From Deuterostichococcus epilithicus (Eukaryota; Chlorophyta; Trebouxiophyceae; Prasiolales; Stichococcaceae): 64,000 nt of DNA. Of this stretch, positions 34,010-51,759 are shown one piece after another (the stretch's first letter is position 1; each line of letters begins with the position of its first letter). Below the pieces are notes generated by a model. That model was given only the letters and a program-made list of their open reading frames with translations, made no database searches and had not been told where the DNA came from. The stretch covers positions 930,001-994,000 of the forward strand of contig JAVTLE010000007.1 in assembly GCA_033439295.1 (NCBI GenBank). The letters run 5' to 3'. The position numbers were made by a program, and so were the translations under genes.

Positions 34010-34536
34010 CTTGAGGTTTGGGTATTTTCACGCCTGAAGTTTGCGATCCGAATCGCTCCTCGCCGTGCCAAGTCCCGGCAGGTTACGAGACTGGCAGCCT
34101 AGGCCGCCGAAGATGGGGTCATCTCGTGCAGCACGTGTGCGCTACGCATCGTTTGGCGCTTCTGCATGAATTAGCTGTCGGAGCTCCCTGTACAGGCACC
34201 TTCTGCGTGACGTCCGCCATGACTGATGGGCCTTGAAAAGTACAAGCTTGTCCGCATCAAGGCGAGGCAAAGCTGTTAGCCTTCTCACGTATCTGAAGCT
34301 CTTCTAGCCTGGATGCAGAATGCGTGTCGCCGCCGCCGCCGCTGCTCAAGATTGCTCACCTAGGAAGAACCACGAAGGCCTCGCATTTGCAACAGGCATG
34401 CCGCAGGGCGAGTCAGCGACCACGCAGCGAGCTGTGCACGGGTCGTTACTGTTGCAGAGCAGAACATATCATCTCGCAGTCATCCCCAGAACCCTTCTCG
34501 GCGCTCCGGGTGCCGCAAAACTCTGCCGCCACAGAC
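34010..34536. other. Intergenic, TOM2A 5' / DEAD helicase 3'
   Basis: About 530 bp between two minus-strand genes. No coding motif, RNA or repeat recognised. Confidence 0.4.
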
Positions 34537-37500
34537 TCATTTCTGCACAATGGTCAGCTCGCCGCCGGTGACCTCGGCCTCCGGGATCTTGATGCGCAGC
34601 TTGCGTGCCAGCTTCTCCACCACGAAGGCCTCGCCGGGCGTCACCAGCGACACGACCGTGCCCTTCCTGCACACGACACATGCTGTGCGCTTGTGGAGAA
34701 TGTTTCATGTAGGCTGGGGCAGCCCATGCTCCACCGGCAGGGAGCACAGCAAGCATGCTGACTGAGCAGAGCCTCAGTCGATCAATGAGCTTCAGGATGG
34801 AGTTGCAAACACGCAGAGCGAAGTGCCTTAGAGTGCAGCCGCAGCCGCCTAAACCCTGCTCCTGCGCCCTGCTGTCTCGGCGCACTGGACAGGTGTTACA
34901 GCAAGCTGCGCGCACCGCCCGATGCGGCCGGTGCGGCCGGCGCGGTGGGCGTAGGAGGACGCGTCGGACGGCAGCTCCAGATTGACGACGACATCGCAGT
35001 CCTGGATGTCGAGTCCCCTGGCCGCCACGTCGCTCACGATCTGCGGGTCGGCAGCACACGCTGCACAGTTGAAGGTCGTGTGACAGGCGGCACGCGGCGG
35101 CCGTGCTCGCGCGGGTGCTGCGGGCAGGCAGGCAGGCGATGACTCCATGCAAGATGCAGTTCGATGCCGCGGGAATTCCTGCTCAATGCAACTACGCTGA
35201 GCGCCAGGGACGTCAAGGGTCTGCCTGCAGAGCAGGCCCTGACCATAAAACCCTTCCATGATGTTGATAATGCACGTGCGCGGCGCAGCGCCGCACCAGG
35301 GCACGGTAGTCGCCGGCGCGGAACCTGGCCAGGATGGTCTGCCGCTGCATCTTGTTGAGCTCCCCGTGCAGGCAGGCCGCCTTCATGCCGCTCGCCTCCA
35401 GCTTGAACTGCGTGTCCTGCGCGGGAGGCGGCGGACGCAGGTGAAGGGCGGAACAGATACAGAATTTGGTGAAGCAGCGTCGAACCAGGCCTCGAACCAG
35501 GATCTGCTGCCTCCAGCAGCACAGGCGGCACTGCCACAGGTGCTGTCTGCCCGGCACCCAAGGCTCTAGCTTGAGGCGCGTCCCGGCGGCGATGGCCAGA
35601 TGCCAGATGCTGCTGCTGTGCCTGCCCATATCGACGAGGGCCACTCTTTCCAGTGCACGCCTCGAGGCTCTGCTGGAAGTTGATGAAGACCGGGCCGTGG
35701 TCAACGCCGCCTGAAAACCGATCCGTTTGGCATGCACCTCACAACAGCTCCCTCCATCACACACTCACCTTGAGTCGCTGCCGGAACTTCAAGAAGACGA
35801 GGGGGCACGGCCGGTGCCGCCCAAAACGTGTTTGTTCGTCTCCTGTCCACCGCCCGTCTTGCCGTTGCCCCAGAGCGGGATTTCGTTAGGGCAGCGCTTT
35901 GCTGTGTGTAGAAAAGTTCAAGGTTGAATGGTTTTGAGTTGGCTCACCTTGAGGCGCTGCTGGAAGTTCATGAAGACTAGGGCGCGGTCGGCGCTGAGCG
36001 CATGGATGCAGCGGCGCAGGGCGTCCACCTTGTGCCGCTGCCCGACCACCAGGCGCACGTGCTCCAGGTGGGGCGGCAGCGCCAGCCCCGCCTCCGCGGC
36101 GCCCGCCTGCTGCGCCTCCGCGCCTGTGAGGGTCGTGACGAAAGACTTTTCACAAGACTTCTCCCTGAGAGTAAACGTCTGACGACTGTGCTCCAGGTGG
36201 GGTGGCAGCGTTAGGCCCGCCTGCAACGCGCCCGCCGACTGCTGCGCCTCCGCGCCTGATTGGATCATATCCCGAAGTTTCAAATGAGTCCGGGATGTGG
36301 GGTCGCTTTGAGAGTCCCAGAGACGAGTTGCGGCAGCGGCGGCAGCGCCAGGCCCGCCTCCGGGGCGCCCGCCTGCAGCGCCGCCGTGCCTGGTAGCCTT
36401 GACAGCGGCCACTGGGCATGTGCGCAAGCATCAGCCGTGATGACAGCGGGTAAGGTAACTCATTATCGAAAATTTGAATATGGGGTGAGCATGCCACGGT
36501 GGTGACTTGTGGACACACAGGCAGGCAGCATGCTCGCTGAGAGGGTGTCCGTGGTGCAGGGCCAATTCCCTCGAGCATTCACAGCGCCAGCCTTTCATTG
36601 TCGTGAAATTGATTCGAAATTGGAAGCGCCGTCGAGGGTCAAGGTGCGCACGCAGCGGCTGGTGGCCGGTGGTGTCCCAGCCCCACTGCGGCGCTGCCGG
36701 CGCCGCCGACGCGGCTGTGCTGGACTGCTGCTGGTGCAGCTGCTGAGGGTGCGGCTGCTGCTGCGGCTGGGTGCTGTCCTGCGGCAGAGCCGGGGCGCCG
36801 CCCGCCGCCGGGGCGAGCCCCTCCGCCGGCGGTGCGCCGACGACCACCGGCTGCAGCTCGGGGCACCAGGGCGCGCAGGCGGCCAGCACGCTGGGAGTCA
36901 GCGTCGCGGACACCAGCACCGTCTGCCGCCCCTCGGCGCACCGCTTGCCTGCACAGGCGGGCCGCAGGTCGTTCAGTCAGCACGCCGGGCCAGACGGTGC
37001 TTTGCAGGGCGCAATTGTGGCCATGTAGCTCCAGGTGGGCCCAAGAAGTTCATGACCGTGCACAAGCCGCCACAATCAAAGCTCGGACTTACGCTAGCCA
37101 TGCAGTGTAACATCCCGAAGCGTAGGGCCGCGCACTCGTCATGAGTGGCGGCCCTGTCATACGAGGCTGCCAGAAGATGCGGCGCATTCTCGGCTGAAAG
37201 ACAATGCGGTCGCTTCACCCCCAGGCGCACCCACCCATGTGCTCCAGGGGCGCAATAGGTCTTTCCCCCGACTCTTATGCCCACTCCCCGGACATCAGGC
37301 ATTCCGGACCCGGATCCCGGCCGCACCGGTGTGCTCCAGGAGGCGTGAGAGGTCCTCCCGGAAGTGCGGCGCCAGCAGCTGGTCCGCCTCGTCCAGCACC
37401 AACGCTGGGGTGTGGTGCGTCGCCAGCCGCCCATCGCGGCTCAGCTCCGCCAGCCGCCCGGGCGTGCCCACCACCAGCACCGGCCGGTTTTCTTTCAGCG

Positions 37501-38788
37501 CCTCCGCCTGGTTCGTGCGAGAGTGTTTTAATCGTTGTCAGGCGAGGCAGAGACTGTCCAGTTTGGAGCACATATGGCAGGGAAGGTCGGTTCAGCAAGG
37601 AGGGGGAGCAGTGCCGGAACACCACTTCTGGCATAGCACGGCACTTGCAAGAAGGAGGAGCTGTGGTGTGATGCTCTCGTGTTTGGATCGCATAGCGGGT
37701 GTCGCCATCGGCGCCTGTTCCTTGGCATGCAACGAACACGGGCGGAGCCAAGCATGCAAACAGACATATTCAGGCACACGGTCTCTGCTGCACCTGACGG
37801 TGCGGGTTGGCGCCGCCGATGCACTGCTGCACCGCCGCGCGGCTCCCCTCTGGGAGCAGGCTCTGCGCCACGCGCACTATCTGCATGCCCAGCTCCCGGG
37901 AGGGCACCACAACCAGCGCCTGCAGCGTGCCCCACTGCCCACGGCCGCCGGCCTTCTGCGCTGCGACCGCCTCAACCTCGGCGCGTGCGATGGCCGCCGT
38001 CAGCACCGGCAGCAGGTATGCCAGCGTCTGCAGGGCCACAGACGTGCATCTTGGTTCAAGGGTGCAGTATTCACTGCGTCTTGCAGGGAGCTGCGGCTTC
38101 ATCGGTTCCCACATCTCTCGGCTCGCAAGGGCGGCTGCTGAAATTGCAAACGTGCGCTGTTGAGGGGCCAGGCGCAAGCGAACTACCCCCTGATACGGTG
38201 CCCATTGGCGCACCTTGCCAGAGCCAGTGTAGCACTGCACAGCGACATTGCCGCCCTGCAGCACCTTGGGAATGGCCGCCGCCTGCACCGCTGTCGGCTC
38301 AACGATGTCCTGCCGCCGCAGCTCTGCCTGTGACGGTTCGATTGCAAGATCAAAGCAGTATTTGCGGACGTCTATGTGATGGGTGTGGCTCTGATTCTCG
38401 TCAGGTGGCTTCGTTGGCAAGACTTGCTCACCGCAAGGCGGCCGTCAACGCCTAGGCGCTCGAAAAGGTTGCCAGGGGTAGCGACGGCTGCAGACTGCTC
38501 TGCTGTGGCTATTGCGGCCGTCGCATGGGACACTCCTCGTCTGGGCAGCGCTGAATGCCTGCTGAAGGACGCTGCAGAGCTGGCGGCGGCGGTACAGCGA
38601 CCCCGGCCTCGTTGGTGGGGGTGCAGCTGCGGACCTAAGCTGTGCGAGGCTGTCGTGCATGCATTATTATTGCTGAACCTGCTATATCTGCTGCCGCCGA
38701 AGCTACTGAGAGACACGAGGCTGCTGTGGCGGAGCGGACGCCGCAGCAGCATGGGCGCCCGGTGGCCCAACATCAGCATCAGGCTCAT
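34537..38788 (-). CDS. DEAD-box RNA helicase, organelle-targeted (RH39/RH47-like)
   Basis: ATP-dependent RNA helicase, probably plastid or mitochondrial. Nine exons: 38432-38788, 38214-38327, 37794-38027, 37327-37507, 36652-36948, 35948-36123, 35297-35416, 34916-35040, 34537-34666; 577 residues in one intact frame. The N-terminus (MLLRRPLRHSSLVSLSSF) is transit-peptide-like. Motifs in order: Q motif (IVEPTAVQAAAIPK), I (CYTGSGKTLAYLLP), Ia (PSRELG), Ib (GTPGRL), II (VLDEADQLL), III (VSATL), IV (RALVFMNFQQRLK), V (SDVAARGLDIQD), VI (YAHRAGRTGR). A low-complexity insert rich in Ala/Pro/Gln (PQQQPHPQQLHQQQ) separates the two RecA domains. Exon 6 is flanked on both sides by degenerate copies of its own edges. 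Which plant RH number it matches cannot be fixed from sequence memory alone. Confidence 0.92.
35656..35812 (-). repeat. Two echoes of DEAD helicase exon 6 3' edge
   Basis: Copies at 35763-35812 and 35656-35701 match the real edge at 35942-35985 (encoding LVFMNFQQRLK plus donor). The nearer copy keeps a strong donor (CTCAAG|GTGAGT); the farther copy has CTCGAG|GCGTGC. Both lie in the intron after exon 6. Confidence 0.88.
36188..36390 (-). repeat. Two echoes of DEAD helicase exon 6 5' edge
   Basis: Copies at 36188-36258 and 36322-36390 match the real exon start at 36059-36131 (AEAQQAGAAEAGLALPP), spaced about 130 bp. Each starts directly after an AG: CACAG|GCGCGG (real), ATCAG|GCGCGG and ACCAG|GCACGG (copies). 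Confidence 0.88.
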
Positions 38789-39538
38789 TCAATCTTTGGA
38801 TGGCTTGGAGTGTTTTTCGATGCCAATGAGAGCAAGCCAATGCTTCCGCTGGGAAGCTCAATGCAAAACAGCTGACGGCTGCGAATCGGTGTTGACAGCG
38901 CTTTGGTCGAGCCGCGGATATTGGCCTGCAGCTGTGTATGCTACGCAGGATGTGTTGGCACAGAAGCCTCGCGCAAGTTGCTCGATGAGTGAGCAGCAGT
39001 CGCATCGACCTGTATGCCGGTTCCGGAACACTGTCGGAGTGTTGCTGCGCTCAGACACCATGTCCCTGCAGCACTTGAGTAACGCATTCACAGTTTCTCA
39101 CAGATTTTATTACACCGCTGCATTGCCGTTGTACCGTCTGCGCCGGCTGCAGTCCCTTTGATGCACGCATCCTACCGCGATCCCTTGCCAAATTCTGCGC
39201 GAAGCGCTGACCTTCCTTGCATTCGATCAGCATCCAGTCACCGGCTCCGAGTCGCTTCAAGGCTGGCTGAACAGCGCTCCACCGGACAGCATTGTCGGCA
39301 ACCCAAGCCCTGTGTTGCACTGCGCCGCCGCACATTTGCACTTCTGACCTTTCCAGCATCGAGCCCAAAGAACCAGCATCGAGCCCAGAGAACAGTTGAT
39401 TATGAACTCTGGGTGAAGCTGCCAGGACCCGGACCTCGACAGCACAGCTGGGGCAGCACTGTCACCGAGGCAGCGGAATGTGACCGCTCTGGTGCCTCGC
39501 CAGGCTGTCGAGCCTGTTGCGTTTAATCCTGACTCGAA
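38789..39538. promoter_or_regulatory. Divergent interval, DEAD helicase / CDK8
   Basis: 750 bp between opposed starts. It contains a 20-bp tandem duplication (unit CCAGCATCGAGCCCAAAGAA, about 39356-39395) 150 bp upstream of the kinase start. No other element is seen. Confidence 0.45.
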
Positions 39539-42500
39539 ATGCAGTCCACCCACACGAAATTCGCGGCGCCTCCGTATCTCGCGCAATGGTACGATGTCGA
39601 AGGAAAGATCGGCGAAGGCACGGTGAGTTCAGCGCTGACCCGACGGTGTGTGTACCGACCACCGCTCAGAGTGGAAGAGAAGCAGACGTGAAGTCGAGTA
39701 TGCCAGCTTCTGAAAATCGTGCTTGCGCTGCACAGTTCGGTGTCGTGTATCTTGCTCGCGCCCGCAACAACCGCTCCAAGCTGTTGGCTATCAAGACCAT
39801 GAAACCCACAAAGGCAGGTCCCTTTGACAGCCGTCGCTGTGCAAGCTCAAGCCCAATGGTGCACAGCAGCCAATAATATACGGTGAGGCTAGACCTGCCG
39901 ACTTGATTTGGGCACGTCGCTGCTGCGCAGGAGTCTGACGGCATTTCGCCAACTGCCATCCGGGAGATCATGCTGCTGAAGGAGATCAAGCACGAGCACA
40001 TTGTGCGGCTGGACAGTGTGCACCTGAACCGCCAGGTACCGGCATGCAGGTCTTCTTTGGGGCTTGGGGATTGCACAACTGGCATAAGGAGCCCACGCTG
40101 CATGCCACATGCAAACTGAAGTCACCGACATGCTGCTCTATGGTGCCGCAAACAGGACCCGTGCCTGTCGCTGGCATTTGATTACGCGGACCACGACTTG
40201 TACGAAATTATCCGCTTCCACCGCGAGCGGCTGCGCAATGCGTCCATGGCCCTATATACAGTCAAATCCCTGATGTGGCAGCTGCTCAATGGCCTCAGCT
40301 TCATGGAACAGGTGAGCGTTGGTAGCCACAAGCAAGCCAACACGAAATCGACTGTTGTGTCAGATGCTTGCTGGTCCAGCGCACATGTATTTTGCCGCAA
40401 GCATAGCTCACACTTGTCAACACCTGCTGCAGCACTGGGTCATGCACCGGGACCTGAAACCGAGCAATATCCTCGTGATGGGCGAGGGGCCAGAACAGGT
40501 GTGCCTCCCTCCTCATCTCGTCCCTGTGGCCTGTCATTCATACAGTCCTTCAACCTTGCATTCAAATGGTCTGAGCAAGGTTCGGTGCAGCAGTCGGTAC
40601 CTTGGGTACGGGCAAAATACGCGCTGTTGCCCAAGCGCAGGGTAAGGTCAAGATTGGGGACTTTGGCCTCGCACGCATTGTGAGGGAGCCGCTGCGGCCG
40701 CTGTACGACAATGGTGTCGTGGTGAGCTTGTCCTGATTTTGCAAGCCTCAGTTCATTTGGGGGCTGTGCTACATCACCCGTGAGGCTGTGCTGCAAGGAA
40801 GCTTTGGCATGAGGCATATTGATGTTTGCCGGCGACTTATCAGGTAGCTAGTATCGAGGAGCCCACTGCTTCCTGCAGGTCACGATCTGGTACAGGGCTC
40901 CCGAGCTGCTGCTGGGTGCAAAACACTACACCAGGTGCTGCCGCAGACATCGATTGCCTGTAAGAACTGGCCACCGGCCGCGCTGATACATGCCGGTCTT
41001 CAGCCTGCGTCATGTCGCCAAAGATCACATGTTGCAGGCCAGAGCGACAGTGTGCCAAGTCATCTGGCGCGACAGGATTCCCTGAGCTTGCACTGGCTGT
41101 ATGCAGCGCGGTCGACGCCTGGGCCGCCGGCTGCATCTTTGCGGAGTTATTAACGCTCAAGCCGCTGTTCCAGGTAGTTCCAGACTGGCTACATGGATTT
41201 GAACGATCTTCTTGAACATCATTGAAGGCATATAATCGTACAGACTTTCCGATTAAATGCAAGAGAGATTTTAAGCTCGCTAGTCCAGGGCGAGGAGGAC
41301 AAGCGCCACAACGACTCCTTCCAGCAGGACCAGCTGGACAAGTGCGTCCAGTCTGTGTCGGGATTTTTGGCAAACTCGACTGTCCAACACTTTGACAGCA
41401 TTCGGAGACGTTTCGATTTAGGACTCGGCATGCTGAAACGACACACCCATCAACCTCGTGCGACCTTGACACCTCGACGCTCGCGGCCTGCAGCATGCTG
41501 CGTGAGGTCGATTGACTTTCTCAGAGGGTCAGCAGCACCCCTGCCGCACCGACCGCCAAATACTGAGACTGTGACCGTCGTGGCGTGCAGGATCTTCCGC
41601 ATCCTCGGGCACCCCAGCCCCAAGGTGTGGCCGTCGCTGGAGCTGCACTTCAACTGGGCGGACAACACAAACAACATCCGCGTGCGCAAGCCGGACGCCG
41701 GCAGCACCACCCTTGACGAGGTGCGGGTCGGCAGCTGATGTGACCACGTGGTCCCGGTGTACGGCTGCCGTGGTGTGTCACGCAGAGCGGCGGCAAAGCA
41801 ATGACAGCACACTCTTGACCGCTGACTCTAACCTGGCCAGCGTCATGCGAGCTGCCCCGCACAGACCCTACCCCTTGTACCTATTGCAATGCAGCTTCCA
41901 TGCCATGCTGATCGATACATGACTTGGTGCCGGCTCCACAGCCATGCTGCATGTTGTGATGGCGCCGGCCCAGGATGCTTCACCAGCCGCCTGACTGCCC
42001 CACGGATTGAAATGTCTCCACTGGGGCGCGGCGCATGCGCCGCACATGCAACATTGCAGGCGGGCCGCAGGTGCTGCCTTCGGGCTGCGCCGCACTGAAC
42101 CTGCTGTCTCGGCGGTATAATGTAGTCGCCCGACGCGTATGTAATCTGCTGCGGCGCAGCACATGCGCAATGCGGGCGGGTCGCACACGCTACCGCCGGG
42201 CTGTGCCGCGCTGGACCTGCTTGCGGGGCTGCTGACTTACGACCCGATGCAGCGGCTCACCGCACAGCGTGCGCTGCAGCACCCCTTCTTTGCTGAGGTG
42301 AGAACACAGGCAGGCGGCCTGGGTTGGGTGGCAGTGGCTGTTGAGCTGTATGCCAACCCTCGCTGCGAAACCACCATAGGCGGGCGGCCGGGGTTGAGAG
42401 GCGGTGGCTGTTGAGCTGTCTGCACAGTCCTCGCTGCGGAACCACCATAGGCGGGCGGCTGGAGCGGGCGCCAATTGCTCCGGTTGTTGAGCCGTGGGCG

Positions 42501-42701
42501 CAAGCGGCACGCCGTCCGCTTTGGGTGGAATACCACGGCGGGCGGTGTGGAGGAGACACCCTGTGATTCGGGCCTCCCCATGTGTCACAGGAGCCGCTGC
42601 CGGGCCCCAATGCCTTTCGCCAGGGAGGCAGGACGGTCGCACAGTACCCAGCGCGAACTCAGTACCACCCGTCGGTCCCTGAAGGTGACATGGTAGCGTG
42701 A
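39539..42701 (+). CDS. CDKE: CDK8/CDKE Mediator-module kinase
   Basis: Cyclin-C-dependent kinase of the Mediator kinase module, nuclear. Twelve exons: 39539-39622, 39736-39813, 39931-40035, 40156-40311, 40433-40498, 40641-40721, 40879-40934, 41107-41173, 41289-41341, 41591-41720, 42160-42297, 42591-42701; 374 residues, no breaks. Marks: [14 protein letters not shown] (Gly loop), LLAIKTMK (Lys), [14 protein letters not shown] (the plant CDKE C-helix), [49 protein letters not shown], and the C-terminal [13 protein letters not shown]. The activation loop lacks the phosphorylatable Thr of cell-cycle CDKs, as in CDK8. Intron 2 needs a GC donor (ACAAAG|GCAGGT). Introns 10 and 11 contain an exon echo and a tandem repeat. 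Confidence 0.94.
42041..42108 (+). repeat. Echo of CDK8 exon 11 5' edge
   Basis: This intronic segment resembles 42157-42224 (exon start encoding [13 protein letters not shown]) at an offset of 116 bp, roughly three in four bases. Its own reading gives [12 protein letters not shown]. Confidence 0.82.
42316..42458. repeat. 71-bp tandem repeat in CDK8 intron 11
   Basis: Two adjacent units (about 42316-42386 and 42387-42458) share GGCTGTTGAGCTGT, CCTCGCTGCG and AACCACCATAGGCGGGCGG. A weaker third start follows at about 42459. Confidence 0.88.
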
Positions 42702-43768
42702 CAAAACACAAATTTGTTGCAAGGTTGCGGCACTTACCATCGGAAACAAGCGGCAATGGATGTCAACAATGGTCACTTGTGCTGCCAAAGGCGTGAGCTG
42801 ACCTCTTGTACTTGTGTCTGTGCAGTCGCTGGGTCAATGTGGCAGCGCGGCAGGTAGCCAACCACTGCCAGGAGCTTATCTGCTTACGATATGTTCGTCT
42901 GGTCGTGCCTCTACACGGAAACAGCTGCAAACTGCAGGTACATTGAGAACGCTATGGCATCCCCCCGGGCGGCCCCTCCACCCCTCACCCGTGCTTCAAT
43001 GTGGTTCCCTCACGCCAATGTGGTTGCTTTTTCTACTTTCCAATCGAGTTCATGCCAGGAAGCATGTTTTGTCTGGCACCGCGCAGGTGAGCACGGCTGG
43101 AGTGTCGTGGCGATGCTGGCAGGGTTTCCAATTTCCAGCAATTTGTCCTGTTGGGATGAACGCGCCAGCTGGTGTGGCTGCACCGCAGCAGAAGCACCAG
43201 GTCTCAGGTGACACTGACAAGATCTGATGGGTGCGCTGCTTAAGCCCTCCGCCGCATCCGGTGGATGCTGCGCCGCTGCGGAGGCAGAGGTTCGCAGCTG
43301 AGACCGGATGGGAACGCCACCAAAAGCTTCCGCCGCCTTTCTTGCATATGAGCTTCGATGATACGAATGAATTTTCTATCTGGTAGAGGTGGCAACTCAT
43401 TCCGGGGATTGGCCCAACTGCAGTAGTGAATTCCAGCTTCCATTCCTGCAGCAGCAGCGTCTGCCCCCAGGCCCTTGGCCAGTCACGGCCAGCGCCGCAT
43501 GTGCAAACATTGTGTAATACGCGTGCCTTTGCTGACGTGAAAGCACAGTTTACAATATCTCGCCATCATGGAGTGCCCCAAACCCCGCCTGCTGTCGCCG
43601 TGCTGCCAAATAATAGCCCGAACTTCGCCTGTCGCCACCCAGGTGTGGACAGCCTGTGATGACGTAGCAGGGGGCCGACGGCGGCCACCAGCTTCGCTTG
43701 CGAGGAGAGGAGGCCTGCAACAACTTAGTTTGTGCGCGCGGTAGGGGGAGGACTGCCAGGTCGCCACC
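42702..43768. other. CDK8 / HSP70 intergenic region
   Basis: 1.07 kb with the CDK8 3' end and the HSP70 promoter. I see no recognisable gene. Heat-shock-element-like GAA/TTC pieces occur near 43430-43450 but not in a clean three-unit array. Confidence 0.35.
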
Positions 43769-50155
<6,387 letters not shown>

Positions 50156-50577
50156 TGTGGCTCGTCAGCTGTCAGCCGTCATCCGCCAGCCAAATGTGAC
50201 CGACGGAGCTTCATTGGGGTTGCAGTGTTCACCTACCTAGATCGGCTTGGTTCTATAGTTGCGAGTTGCGCACCTGAGCGACGGACCGAGACCTCTTGTG
50301 CGGGTTGGTGGATTTGTGGTCACAAACTTTTGGATCGTTGATGTATGTACAGATAGGGGTGCGCAGGTTTAATGCCAACGCCTGGAAGCATGAGGGTCAT
50401 CGCAGATTCAACCCAGATGTCCCTCATCCCCGTGTTAAATCGCTTTGTCAGCCTTATCTACAGCACATCTCAGCGGCTTTCGACCAAGGGTTCGATTTCA
50501 CGCTTTCATCTGCATTCCCCGAATGTTTGCGTTCGCGCAAACGCGGCAACAAAATTGCTCACTGCTGACCTCCGTCC
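50156..50577. other. Convergent 3' interval, HSP70 / F-box gene
   Basis: 422 bp of AT-richer sequence carrying both 3' UTRs. No gene or clear TGTAA is seen. Confidence 0.4.
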
Positions 50578-51420
50578 CTAGTACCACTCTCCCCGGACCT
50601 TCTTATATCCCAACGACGCGAAAATGTCGCCATTCTTCCCTGCTTTCTTTTTCGATTGCTGCAGCAGTAACTTGCCGCTGCGGCCGATCAGATCGACACG
50701 GAGGTTTTCCCTGACCAGGCGCTGTTGCACCCAGTCGACCTCTGTGCAGCCCTTGCACAGCAGGAAGAGCTGTGCGCTGCCCGGCGCAAACCTGCAGCTG
50801 AAGTCCCCTGGCGCACCGCACGCCTGACAGGCGTGCTTCCTGCGCAGGTTCCAAGTCCTCCTCGAGATGCCGACAAGGCTTCATAGTTCCAAGGTGCGTC
50901 GAGTGTAACATAGCCAACGAATTTCACACCTGTATAATGCCCTCCACGGGAATGTTGCTCGCTGAGCCTGCTTGCCCCTGGGCAGGCGAGCTGAGCGCCA
51001 GCCATTCCGCAAGCAAAATACCTTTAAGCAACCCTCACATCCATGTGCAAATGCGCGTGACACCTGTGACAAGCGAGTGCTTTCCGTGATGTACGCATTC
51101 GAACGACGAAACCATGCCACATATGTACGATGCGCAATGCACCAGTGCCTGGTGCGCCGAACCTGCGACATCCGGAGTTGGTCGGTCTGGCTGAGTCTGG
51201 AAAGCACCAGCTGCAATAGCTCTGCGGGCAGTTCGCCGAGCGGGAACGCAGAAACGGGGCATGCCGCTGCCTCCGCTGGCGCGGTCGGAGCGACACAAGC
51301 TGACTGCTCAGCAAAGCCGCCAGCTGACCGCCTCGCAGTTGCATCGCTGCTAGCTTGTGGCATTTTGGAGGCTTCATCTGCCTCCAAGGCCTTCGCAGTT
51401 TGTCGCCTGACGCGCTTCAT
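50578..51420 (-). CDS. F-box protein with C-terminal zinc-ribbon-like domain
   Basis: Three exons: 51163-51420, 50930-51063, 50578-50839; 217 residues. Residues about 1-50 are basic then Ala-rich. An F-box follows: FPLGELPAELLQLVLSRLS, QTDQLRMSQVSRAFAHGC, PWRALYR, which would bind SKP1 in an SCF ubiquitin ligase. The last exon has a CxxC...C...CxxC pattern (HACQACGAPGDFSC, LFLLCKGCTEVDW) likely to bind zinc, then VQQRLVRENLRVDLIG and a basic end (KKKAGKNGD, YKKVRGEWY). I do not recognise the C-terminal domain. An upstream in-frame ATG at 51591 exists, but that reading runs into the divergent promoter. Probably substrate recognition lies in the zinc region; this is inference. Confidence 0.72.
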
Positions 51421-51759
51421 GGTTCCGGAAGTTCCGGACTCAGGTTTACCAGCCAAACCAGAGCCGAGAGCGCATGCTTTGCAAGGTAACAAGTGTAGAC
51501 GGCACGCGTGACTGGCAAGCTGTTGTTGTGGGGTCCTGCAGAGCGCCTCCGGGGCAACAGCCTGGAAGCGGGCACTAGGAGCAGTGCTCAAGTACTGCAG
51601 CCCCGCATAAACATGGCACGGTGGTCACCATGTGAAGATGTGATCGAGGCCTGTCGATCAGGCAGGGCTGATCAGAAACCAACAAACGCTCAAACGTGAC
51701 AAGTTCTGCCTACTCGCGCAACTGCACCGCTCGGTTCACGCCCCCCGCAACCCTTAACG
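51421..51759. promoter_or_regulatory. Divergent promoter interval, F-box / small TM gene
   Basis: 339 bp between opposed starts; no specific box recognised. Confidence 0.4.

Noticed and set aside
38642-39170. Plus-strand frame of about 260 codons (38376-39161)
   Set aside because: It is antisense to the helicase leader and has no family motif; the minus strand carries the helicase exon there.
43430-43455. Heat-shock-element-like GAA/TTC pieces upstream of HSP70
   Set aside because: Spacing does not fit three alternating 5-bp units, and mitochondrial HSP70 need not be heat-driven.
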